A stretch of 64,000 nt of DNA, taken from positions 924,466 through 988,465 of the forward strand of contig NW_019091383.1 of the NCBI RefSeq assembly GCF_001949145.1. The letters are read 5' to 3'. A program made the translations under genes and the position numbers. The first letter of the stretch is position 1. Every line of letters begins with the position of its first letter. The notes under the pieces were generated by a model. It searched no databases. It saw only the letters and a program-made list of their open reading frames with translations, and was not told where the DNA came from. The stretch is from Acanthaster planci (taxonomy: Eukaryota > Echinodermata > Asteroidea > Valvatida > Acanthasteridae). Positions 1-10,035 of this stretch are shown here, in pieces.

Positions 1-175
1 CCACGACGTACAGTACAGTGCGGCACGATAGGAGACCGTGGAGTACGGTGCCATGCGGTAACATAGGACACGGAGCGGTACGACACCGCGCGGTACATGC
101 GGTAGGTGGCGGTGCGGTAAGAGGCAGTGCAGTACAGAACAGTGCGGTAATGCCCCATTCTGTACCGTACCGGAC
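1..175. repeat. degenerate GC-rich minisatellite (GCGGTA-type)
   Basis: Short variants of TGCGGTAC/AGTGCGGTA recur every 8-20 bases through this segment (for example GTGCGGCAC, CATGCGGTA twice, GCGCGGTAC, GTGCGGTA twice), interrupted by TACAGTACAG-like units. No regular period is kept, so this is an old, decayed tandem array. It continues off the left edge. The short open frame across it is an artefact of the repeat. Confidence 0.6.
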
Positions 176-272
176 TCGGCATCACCCGAGCCCCATTCTT
201 TTTTAATAGAGAGAGAGAGACTTTTTTCTCCCCCTTGTGTAAAATCTTGATCCCAAACCGGCCAAAAATGGC

Positions 273-454
273 GTGCCGAACTTAGCCTAATGAAACTGAC
301 TGCGGCAATAGCACGGCAATGGCGCGGCAGTTGCGCTAAACGCCAAACTGAAATAGAACAGTGTCGTGCCGCTGCCACTTGGAACGACGACAGCGTAGCA
401 TACCCTGTCAGAGCTGAATTGCGCTAAACGCCGTGCTATTGCCGTGCCGAACTT
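273..454. repeat. mosaic direct and inverted repeat block
   Basis: GTGCCGAACTT occurs at 273-283 and 444-454. TTGCGCTAAACGCC occurs at 331-344 and 419-432. GGCAATAGCACGGC at 304-317 is matched in inverted orientation by GCCGTGCTATTGCC at 430-443. The combination of nested direct and inverted copies suggests the remains of a small non-autonomous element or a local rearrangement. No coding content is seen. Confidence 0.6.
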
Positions 455-850
455 TTAAAAAACTGAATTATTTGAGTCTGACTCGGCAGTAGAACAGCGT
501 AAAGCCCAGGACTGATACCTTTAGAGACAGAATTATCAGCATGAAAATATGGCCGGCTCGTTTGTCCAAGTTCAGCCCTATTTTGGGGCACCAATTTCGT
601 ACCGGTACATGTCGCCCATTGTAATTGCTGGGCCCTCTAGTGTTCAAAATATGGCAAATTGATGAAAAAATCATAATTGATAAGAAAAAAGAGGTCTCAC
701 CTCTATCTCCAGTCGAAGATCACGTGCGTTGCCTCGTATAAAAACTTGAAGCAGCCGCTAGGAGAAGGAGATGTAGGGAGATGGCATGACTAGACCTGTC
801 TGTGATTGCTACCAGTTGCACATTCAGGATAGCAGTTAACATGGAGATGC
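455..850. other. spacer without recognised content
   Basis: No plausible exon, RNA gene or obvious repeat is visible here. Short open frames are not protein-like. Confidence 0.4.
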
Positions 851-1183
851 ACCGTGCTAAATGGGCCTCGGGAAGGACCAAGAGAGGGCGTTGTTTTCAG
901 CGCAAATGAGTTTAGTTACATGTTCTACGTGAACGCGAAAAAAGTGTGGACTCCTGCTGACGTCATTGCTTTGTGCCTATTGTCTCTTACGGGTGGTTTG
1001 CACGGACGTTCAATACGTGAAACATGGGAAGTTCACGTTGGATCAAAACGTGAGAAACTGCAACTTTTTCGGAGGGTTTAAAATTATGCATTGAACATTA
1101 GCTGATATGAAATGGACATTTTTGGAAAGTGCAAAAGTTATGCAACTGGGATTTTTTCATGCTTGGCTTATGATGGTTGATTT

Positions 1184-1343
1184 AGAAATGGGTTTGTGGG
1201 TACACCATGGAATCAATCTCACGAGGTGTGGTCTTGAAAGAACCGACGAGTATAAACTCAGAGTTTATACTCACCGGTTCTTTTAAGAACCACACCTCGT
1301 CCAAAAGAGATTGATTCCATGGTGTACCCACAAACCCATTTCT
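1184..1343. repeat. near-perfect central palindrome of the foldback element
   Basis: The left arm 1184-1259 and right arm 1261-1343 are reverse complements except for a 6-base and a 1-base indel and a few substitutions. GAGTATAAACTC (1248-1259) and GAGTTTATACTC (1261-1272) flank a single A at 1260. Transcribed RNA would fold into a long hairpin. The closeness of the two arms compared with the outer arms suggests recent gene conversion or selection on the core. Confidence 0.85.
1276..1291 (+). promoter_or_regulatory. histone mRNA 3'-end stem-loop consensus
   Basis: GGTTCTTTTAAGAACC matches the metazoan replication-dependent histone stem-loop consensus GGYYCTTYTNAGRRCC at every position (6-bp stem, 4-base loop). 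It is followed by ACACC, and at 1301-1310 by the purine-rich CCAAAAGAGA, which resembles the histone downstream element that pairs with U7 snRNA. No histone reading frame precedes it: the centre of the palindrome lies only 16 bases upstream. The left arm carries a decayed minus-strand counterpart at 1230-1244, one base short. Function is not shown; only the sequence match is. Confidence 0.5.
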
Positions 1344-1804
1344 CATGTTTCATCGATTATGCAAAGCTTCAAATCTTAGTGATGACTGATTGCACTTCTT
1401 TTGAGACATTTACCAAATGTGATTGATCATTTGTTCTTTTATTCGAGCGTTCATTAGAAGACATACATTTTGTGCGGGACGCGCATCTAAACGTTCAAAC
1501 AGGCAGAATTATGAAGCCCGCACACGCGATAAAAAAATTGTCGCGTTCACGTTTGCGTAATACGTGCATCTAAACCTCCCTATTAACGGAGGCTCCTTTG
1601 GTTGGAACTGAACTTCGCTGATTCACGAACGACTACGAAACGCACGCATCACAGTCGCATCGCTACCAACAGATTGAACGCTCCCTACCAACGTTGGTAG
1701 GGACAAGCACGTTGCAACGTGCTTCTACTCGAGGCAGATACTAATCCGATTGGACGCCATAACTGCAGTGGCATCGCACTCACACGCTCATTCTTCAGCT
1801 TGAC

Positions 1805-1922
1805 GCGCGCGTACATTTGGCAAATCACGACACCCCGTTGGTCGAAGAGGTACATAACGCGCGCGTACATTTGGCAAATCACGACACCCCGTTGGTCGAA
1901 GAGGTATATAACGCGCGCGTAC
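1805..1922. repeat. 54-bp tandem repeat, 2.2 copies
   Basis: Units start at 1805, 1859 and (partial) 1913, each opening with GCGCGCGTAC. The two full units differ at one base (TACATAAC versus TATATAAC). The period is a multiple of three, which is why an open frame reads through. It begins about 65 bp after repeat family A copy 1. Confidence 0.9.
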
Positions 1923-4900
1923 TACCTGTTCACGAGCGGTGTGCCAAGGCAGTAATGGCTTCTTATTCTTGCTGTCGAATCACACTACAGGATTCCTGAA
2001 AGAGATTCCAACAAACTGCCTGCCTTTAACCTTCGCTCGTGATTAGCCAAAAGGCCGCACTATCGACACCGAGCCATCCACCCACATGTAGCGCACGAGC
2101 TCCCTCCCCCCGGCAACTCCCACCCTGGCATGTGGGTGTGTGGAGATCTCTCTCCTACAAAATGGAGATGCCAACGGGAGCGTGTGCTCGTATAGCTCGG
2201 GTCAATAGACGGTTGCAGTCATTGCTTAATTCGCTTCCCCGACCTTGCTTTCATATCCTCGAACGTGACATTAATGCCCGCGGACAATTCGGCTATTGCA
2301 GTTTGTTGACCTGAGACGAAAACCAGGAGCAGATTAGTGGATTCGTGCCCCGAATGACAGATAGTGTGAGGTGAGGGGTTTTAAACAAGCGCGATTCTAG
2401 GGGGGGGGAATTCCCCCCAAGTCTACACCCCAAAAAAGGCAAAAATTAAAACAAATTATATAAAAGGGTGGAAAATATTGGGTTCGCAGTGGCGAAAGTC
2501 GAAAGATGAAGCCATGTGCGAAAGAGCTATCGCCCAAACAAATGGCTCCAGAACGGCGCCTGGTTTTAAAGTCTTCGGAACTGGGATGGCATGTCATTTC
2601 CCTACGGCAACATGACGTGCAGGACTCATGTTTGTATGGCAAAGGTATCAGAATTCGCTTCTTCATGAAGCAAAAGTTGTTAATAAATGTTTAATACTTA
2701 AGGCATTTATTGCAAAGGACTTTTTTGTAACATAAACTTCACTATGGGCGATTCAAGTCATCGTTTTATCAACGTCTGGAAGGAATTCGCCCAAAGGGGT
2801 CGGCAAGTTGCTATTTTGATTTCGGCCAAAATTCGACTGTGCAGAGAAACAAGTTAAGAATTAATAATGTGAAAATTGGCTTCGCGCTAGGGCTAAAATA
2901 GAGGGCGTTAACTCCTTGCTTTGCCGTGTCCATTTACACAGAGTCATACTTTGGCGTGCTTGAATAGTAAACTGAAATGACTTAACGAACTGCAAGAGTT
3001 CTCTGGCAGCATCTTTGCCATGGTCTGACGATAAGGCCTTCCCACACAGCCAAATTGTTCTGTTAATGTCAAGGCATCGACCCCCCGCAATCCCTTCTCA
3101 AGCAACCCTCCCCCATTTGTAGGTTAATATATCGGCGGGACAGACAGCCCTAAATAAGATCTCTGCATCAATCTTTCAAGTGCCTAGTTGCCAAGTAACC
3201 CAGTTTCATCCCGGCCTCTGTGTGACGGTACCAGCGAGGTATTTTTTTATACATATATACAGCAGGTACATTTACTCGGCCGATGAGCGCTGTGATTACT
3301 TCACGGTCGCCACCCTCAATACCTTTGAGATATTTTTTTTTCGTCTCCATCCAGTCGACAGGAAACACCTTATTTTCCGTCAGCTTTCAGGACACCCTAT
3401 AAGATAGAGGCATTAATTGGACAGCGGGGGGGGGGTCTTCAAGACTGTTTCTGTCCTGAAATGCCATTTCCATGTTAAGTTCGAGCGCCAAGCGCAGTCC
3501 GCTGCTCAAATCTCGACGAGAGGGATACATGGGGGAAAGGCATAAATTTTTTTTTTTAAATGGAGAAAAGGCGGAAGCTTCGCGTTGAGTGCCCTCCGCA
3601 GAAATGCACTCAAATAAAAAATGCCAGTTGTGATGGGTGACAACATATCGACCGGTAGAGTCTGGGAGCCTAAAAAAGGACAGATATATATTTGTTTTAC
3701 AGTGGGTGTGATAATATTGAAGACGGATTCCATGGCAACACCGATCGCAGGAGATTAGAGAAATAGTGTGAACAGTTCCGCGTTTTTAGTGAAGGACTGT
3801 AGCTCCCTGTACATTATAAAATGCCCCATCGATCAATACCACCTTTCTATCTCGATGATATTTTGTACCAGAGAGTACTAGGATGGTGTCAATTTGTTTT
3901 ATTAGCGGTTTTCACGGCTATTTCAAAACTTTTCTCAATCCGCTTCACCTCATTACATTTAAAATTTAGTCCACGGAAAAAAAGCCCACCCATGCTAAAA
4001 AAAACCCCCACAATTTCGTCTTTATCCATTAAATTTCAAAAGTTGGTCAACACATTTCAAGATAACGTCGAGAACATTCGTCATTACAGTTCAAATTCGT
4101 CCATGGGGTCACAAATTTGAGGCGTTCAGAAATCGAACTCGTCTTGTGCCAATCTCTTTGATACTTTTGCCAGATGTATTACTCCCATTTTACTCAAGCG
4201 CGACTGAACGCAAATTTTGTTCGCACGCTAAGAAGGAGTTTAGATGCACTGCAAAGAGAATGTAGCCTAAACATAAATTTCTCAGTATCGAGGAAGAGAA
4301 CAAATTTCACTGATCACAGAAGAACAGTTAAAACAAAGGGAAAGAACATCCTCACCAGCGAGATGTATGCATTCTGCTGAGTAACAGTGAGATTTGACTA
4401 AATGGTGTAAACATAATCAATATGTTCGACGCAGGAGGAATTTGTTTGCTGAATAACGCAGCTCGGCGCAAGCGAGACGAAATAGAATTCTCCTCCGTCA
4501 AAATGGTGTTTATGCGTATACGTAGAGTTCTGTTGACCGAAACTTGAAATTGTCTTAACAACTGACGACATTAAACCCTGCAAGTGCCCTGAATCGACTT
4601 CACTGGACGAAATTGAAAATACACATTAATTAATTTGTGAATGGAAATGAAAATCGTATTAAAGCTAGCAGCCAGAGGAAAAATGACCAGTTTGAGTCTG
4701 GATCGAGATTCTACGAGATCGAGATGGAGTCGACATGAACAAAAATTGAAACAAAATCTGTGTTCGGTCTAAATCCCCCCTTGTCCGAATTTCTTCGCTG
4801 CTCCATCGGAATGGCAGTGATTGGAGAGGTCAGTCGGTAATCGCGATTCAGATTGTAGCTTGCCCGCCTCGTGAGTCAAAACAACGATCTGTGTATCATT

Positions 4901-7348
4901 AAGGATCACCACAGCATCTGAAGATTCAAATATGGACGCACCAACCGCTTCGGCAAATCCATACCTGACTCTGAAAGAAAATTGGAGATGCTGGTCAGGA
5001 GGCCAAATCGCAAATATCTTTGGGCAAATGAACCGTTGAGCGAAGCGCAGCAACCCAATACGCAGCATCGGGTCGCAAAGGAGGGGAACTTTATACTCCA
5101 TGACCACGCGCTGCTTTCAAGATCTACCATGCAGTTCAGTAATACACTAATTCAATAGATGCGGAGTATGTTTCAGGTCTCACATGACAGGTAATGTCGA
5201 CTTTGTTTCATCCATCTTTTCCTTTTCATCGGGTGTGGGCCCTCGCGTCTGTTCGCTTCGGCCTACTAGACTAACACGTACCCGCGTGCTGTGTCTGCGA
5301 CCCATTGTAACGTGCCTACCCCGAGCTGCACGTACACTAGGAGACTTTTGAGACATGCTTGGCGGCAGTAAATCACCGATTTATGTGCAGTGTAGTGGTC
5401 CAACGTGACGGGTCTACTATTGTTTACGTTTTCTGAGCAGGTGCGCATAAATCGTATCTCGAACAACAGTGGACCGGTCTCGATATGGGACTAGTCTTAC
5501 TGCCACCAAGCGTCTGAAAACTCTGCCATTATGCATGTATCGTCTGCGAAGCAAACAAAATGAATGTAGCTTGCAGTCTTACACGCGCATGCGCATACCG
5601 CGTATGGGTATTTTAAGCACAGATCAACCTTACCCCACTGATGGCGTGCCTATGCTTTCAGTCATTTGCTTGTTCTGTCTCCACTTTCAAGCAACTTGGC
5701 CCTTGCGCAAACAACCACAAGTGCTACACGGGGTCCCGTTAAAAGCAGGCGATTGCAATTAACAATTGACCCGGGACCCGTCCGGCGGTCGAAATACACG
5801 GATCCCCTTACAAGTCCTCTGTCATCCACCTCGTCTCCGGTTCTCGGACGAAAATATTTTTCTTTTGATACAGATACAGTGGGGGGGGGGGGACGGGCGG
5901 ACGAAGATATGGGCTTTGAGTTCATGACTAGGCCTATACCGTCTGCGTGTACAGAAGGTTGTCGTAATAAAGGGGGGGGGGGTCTTGAATCGCGGACATC
6001 CCTGAAGGATCTGTACGTGCTCTGCGGAAACCGCGCCGTATTTTAGAGGGAACCCTTTTCAATTAAATGTCAGGTGAAATCTAACCATGGTTAATTCAAC
6101 TTCAAAGCCATATTTACCAGCAAACGTACAGACATTGTGTGAGGGGACTTCTTCGATATCTGCTGCTATTCAGAGCTACAGAGAGATGTTAGGATTCAAA
6201 TGCATAAAAAATGTTAAAACTGAGTGAAAAAGGTGAACAGATGGTAGTCAGTTGAATGCTCTCTCATACTATGCACTAAAAGGCCACATCAGGAAATTAA
6301 TAGAGGAAGATCTTCCGCTCTACTGCTACTGGTTCAGTTTTCTCCCCCCCCAACTTCATTATATCAAAGCAATATCTGCACCGCAGGGTAAGTCCATTAT
6401 AAAGATAGCGCGATGCTCTCAGCAATGGCAGGGTCTTGAGTGAGTTATCCAGGGATTCTAAGTGGTAAACACGTTGATTACAAGCCCTAGATTTCGGATT
6501 TTTGCCACCCGTCAGCAGGCCCCGGGACGCCTGTGCAATCTGAAGATTATGATGATTATCCCGTCAACTTTTATGTCGCACCCGCCGCAGTGGTGGCATC
6601 GGCATCAATGCAAGCGCACATTCAACCGACGTACCTTGGTCGAAACAAGCACTCGGGCCGACATGGCGATTGAGCCCGTCTTTAAAGGAACCATGTAGTA
6701 CGATTTTCATGACTTGAATACATGACGAACATCAGCTTTATTTACAAGTGACGGTGACCTTCCAGTGTGATGTCATTAAAGGCAGAACAGGAGTGTCTCC
6801 ATAGCTAGCTTTATGCAATGTGTATATCACACTTTTCTACAATTTCTGAGAGTAGGTTCTACTTCATGCTTGGTTAAACGTCTTGCTTAGACAACAGTAG
6901 CTGCCGATGCCTTCAAAACATTATAGGTGTGATTTTGAAGGACAGATATCTGTACTGTTCTTAAACTTTTTGTCAAGGAGCGCCTTGTATGATAATATCA
7001 AAATGACGCCCTCGTGCATATCAAAGTATTATCTAAGAATTAAAAACTGCTGCCTTCTTTTCACTTTATTATTATTATTAAATGGTTTATTATATCATTC
7101 GTCTCGCCACAAAAGCGGAATTGTGTAAGACTGTGACAGTAAATAAAAGTACATTACATGTAATTCAAAAAGATATACAAAATAGTCTTGACAAATACTA
7201 TTATAAAACAAGACACAAAATTATACTTAAACTCAAAAATATGATTAAGTCGGATTAATACATATTTAATAAAAATAAATCATCAATTACGTATGTTTAA
7301 CAAACAGAAAACTTAAAAAAGGGAAATAATACATGTGAGGGAATTGAA
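1923..7348. other. long gene-free spacer with poly-G tracts
   Basis: No exon or RNA gene is recognised. Poly-G runs occur at 2400-2408 (inside the palindrome GGGGGGAATTCCCCCC at 2403-2418), 3426-3435, 5881-5892 and 5972-5982. A short TTA microsatellite is at 7066-7080, followed by AT-rich DNA to about 7320. The octamer TAGGCCTA is at 5929-5936. Open frames up to 126 codons here look random. Confidence 0.45.
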
Positions 7349-7470
7349 ACTGGGTGGGATTGAAAAGGTAAATATTGGGGTAGTGTGGGACGGGGTGTAA
7401 GAAATACGGGGGGAGGGGGTGGAGTCGAGGTGAGTAGGGTTGGGGTGGGATTGGATGGGGTGGGGTAGGG
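7349..7470 (+). other. G-rich tract with strong G-quadruplex potential
   Basis: The plus strand carries many runs of three or more G. The densest part, 7437-7470, has six successive G3-G4 runs with loops of 1-7 bases (GGGTTGGGGTGGG, then GGGGTGGGGTAGGG). It sits in otherwise AT-rich sequence, so the strand asymmetry is striking. No gene lies nearby to link it to. Confidence 0.7.
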
Positions 7471-7490
7471 AATACAGTGTTCGTTGGGAT

Positions 7491-9905
7491 GGGAATTGAA
7501 TCAACAGAAATATATATCAATTTATCTGAGACAATACATATTCTTCCAATGAAAATAAGTATTTAGATAGATCTGGTTTTGTAATACACAGTAATATTCA
7601 TGATAAGAAGTTGAGCTGAAGGACCATTGCATGTTTCCTTAGAAGCCCCCGATGTTTCAGTTCGCTACAGTTTGAATCTACACCAACGATGGATTTATGG
7701 AAAGGAACCCGTGCTTTGATAACTAACCTCAATGGTGCACTTCTGACTTTTTAGTTTGTGGTTGCAGTAGGCCTATAGAACTTTTTTTTGTCCTTCTAGA
7801 AAAATAATTTTATGTTTTGCAGCTTGATTAAAGGCTGGTGTTGAATGTAATGAAGGTGATTAGGTTGGAGGGCCACTGGCCCACTCTAATCAGGGCAAGT
7901 CACGCTAAGATTTACCACAGACGTTTAACTCGTTCAGCCAGATCAAAAACATGTGCGTGATGTACTGCCATCTCGACCAGTTCAAGACTGAAATATCTTC
8001 GATAACCGAAAACAGACATCCTGGCACGACCTGTGCTTTGCACTCCATATTACTGCTATTCAACCCTTGCTCCATTCCTGGATTATTTGAAGAAAGACCG
8101 TGTCTAACCTCTTAATCCGAAGCCTGAATGTAACGAGGCACAAGGATATCCACCAGAGCCGGTTTGTGTCGCTTTAGTTGGGGCAAATCTTGGCTAGATC
8201 ATAGTGTTGTAGACACTACAGGTACCATTTCGAAGAAGGGTACTGACTGATTAGTTAAAAGTGTTTGTCTTCTCTAGCCACAGACCTCACTTTGAACCGT
8301 AATGGGCGAGGCAGCTGAGGCTGTGGCGAACCGCAAGATGGCAAGTGTGACTCTTTAAATAGGGCGACCGACAAGATCAGGATGCACCGCACGGTGTACC
8401 CCTTGACCGCAACGAGCGCGACAAGTTTACACCCTCCCCCCACGCGACATCGATAGCGTGGAGAAAACAAAATGTGACAGCCCAAAAATGTCCACGGCCC
8501 GAGGGGACGTGCGGGATGCTTCAGTCGGAACAGACTAAGAGAACGGAAATTAGCGCAAAATAAGGAGACGCCGTACCGTACCTGGTATTCTGCGTTCCTT
8601 CTCCCGGTAACCGCACACCTAGCTAACCTCGGTGGTATTGGCTGTATTGAACGTTGGGGAGCGATCAAGCAAAAAGGACGTTGGAGGTTGCAACCGTGCG
8701 GGCCTTGGAATCTCCGGGATCAAGTTGATGCGGTCAAATTGGGGAAATGGCCCTCGAATCATTAATCAGTTCTAACTTAAAAAAAATAAATAAATAAAAG
8801 AGAAACAATAGCAACTAGTTACCCTCGATATTAGCGGAAATGAAATTAACAGGATACATTAAAGCTAATTTGACATAATTGTACAATTGATTTACGACAT
8901 TGCGTGTTCAGTTCTAAGAGGCTCTGCTTCAGTCATTGGTTATTGTATTTAATCTTTGATGTTTTCAGATTTCGTTTCTGGCAGCATGCATGGAGATATT
9001 ACTGTGTGTGTTTTATTTTCAACACACAGTCGTTCCACAAGATCAAGGCTTCTCGATTTTCACCGTATTTTCTGTGTTGCTTTGTCCCAGCGAACAGGTG
9101 ATTTAATTGGGAAGAATTTCACATCATGTTTGGCCATGCTTACTTGACCACCATCCCTTAGTGTGTTATCGGCAGTATCTGAAACCTTGGTTTGTGATAA
9201 ATGGCGCGTTTGGCTGAAGAGGGAAAAAAATCATCCGGTTGATTTGTCGGCTGGTAATTAATTCAGCGAGCTCGGTTGGCGTTCTGCCGTCTCCGATGTA
9301 TGGTTCTTTGCTCCTTGCTGCAATCTTCGAGATATTTCCAGTCGATTACGGCGCATCGTGAAATCCATAGAGCCTGTCAGCCCCCGATGAATTCCTTGAT
9401 CAAGCAGTCATATATATTTAACCAGCGTTCGACATTCTCAAAACCGCCAGGGCTGACTACATTATTATGGAAAGATCGGGGGGCAGGGGGAACTAAAACA
9501 TTATTTGCTTTACTTGTGAAGACAATTCGAAGTCGGAGGCTGTTTGTTGCCAGGAGAGTAAGTCAGATCTTATTTTCACCCGTCCAATTATTGAATTATT
9601 TACAGAAAAACTTCTGTAAAAGGTTCAGAGCCTTTGCAAAAAGCACTCGAGTGAAATCAAAAGCATGTTAGCCAAGTATGTCACTTGTGAAGCAACGTTC
9701 CGAGAAAATAGATGCTTGCAGTTCGGAAGGCTTTGATTTTCCCGTTTCTGTGTATATTCTTCAGCATTTGGATTGTTTCGATAAGGCTGTTGATGGTGAG
9801 TTCTGATAAAACGCTGAGTAATGTCATTTGATCCCTATAACCAGCGTCAAAAAGAAGATGTATTATTTCACGATGATTCTCGTCTCTCTGGTTCACTCTT
9901 ATAAT
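7491..9905. other. spacer without recognised content
   Basis: No exon, RNA gene or strong repeat is seen. TAGGCCTA occurs at 7768-7775. A minus-strand open frame at 8255-8668 (137 codons) has no recognisable motif. Confidence 0.4.
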
Positions 9906-10035
9906 ACGAGCGTTTCACAATAGTGCGCCACCAAGAGTTTGCAACGCGTTGGCCAATCACAATGCGCGAAATCTGTCGACCCAATGCGCGCCTGGAAATG
10001 GCCGACAGATTTCGCGCACGTTTGTGAATCGCCCG
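9906..10035. mobile_element. hairpin MITE, internally deleted copy
   Basis: The left arm (9906-9981, 76 nt, ACGAGCGTTTCACAATAGTG and onward) and the 18-nt loop match the full-length copy at 28601-28770. The right arm keeps its inner 21 nt (to 10020) and its outer 15 nt (TTTGTGAATCGCCCG) but lacks 40 nt between them. It is non-coding and would rely on a transposase encoded elsewhere. Open frames crossing it are spurious. Confidence 0.85.

Larger units (their letters stand above)
906..1586. mobile_element. 681-bp foldback-type non-autonomous element
   Basis: The segment interrupts a dispersed repeat between GCGCAA and CGGAGG. Its ends are imperfect inverted repeats: the left end has GTTTAGTTACATG then GTGAACGCGA, and the right end read in reverse has GTTTAGATGCACG then GTGAACGCGACAA. 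The middle (1184-1343) is a near-perfect palindrome centred on A1260. Weaker inverted similarity joins the ends to the core, so the whole element appears to be one foldback whose arms have diverged except at the centre. There is no open frame of note. A target duplication cannot be fixed with confidence. Confidence 0.7.
851..1740 (+). repeat. dispersed repeat family 'A', copy 1, split by an insertion
   Basis: The left part (851-905, with GGACCAAGAGAGGGCG) and the right part (1587-1740, with GAACTTCGCTGATTCACGAACGACTACG and later GCTTCTACTCGAGGCAGATA) align in order with an uninterrupted copy at 59150-59350 and a reverse copy at 26936-27139. In those copies the two parts are contiguous, so bases 906-1586 are a later insertion. 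The element is about 200 bp without the insertion and has no coding capacity. Confidence 0.75.

Noticed and set aside
1184-1343. Palindrome considered as a conventional miRNA precursor
   Set aside because: The arms are far longer and more perfectly paired than a typical miRNA hairpin and lie in a repeat element; siRNA or piRNA origin would fit better.
4769-5107. 112-codon minus-strand frame that reads fairly protein-like
   Set aside because: No motif is recognised, a second frame overlaps it, and no splice or promoter context supports it.
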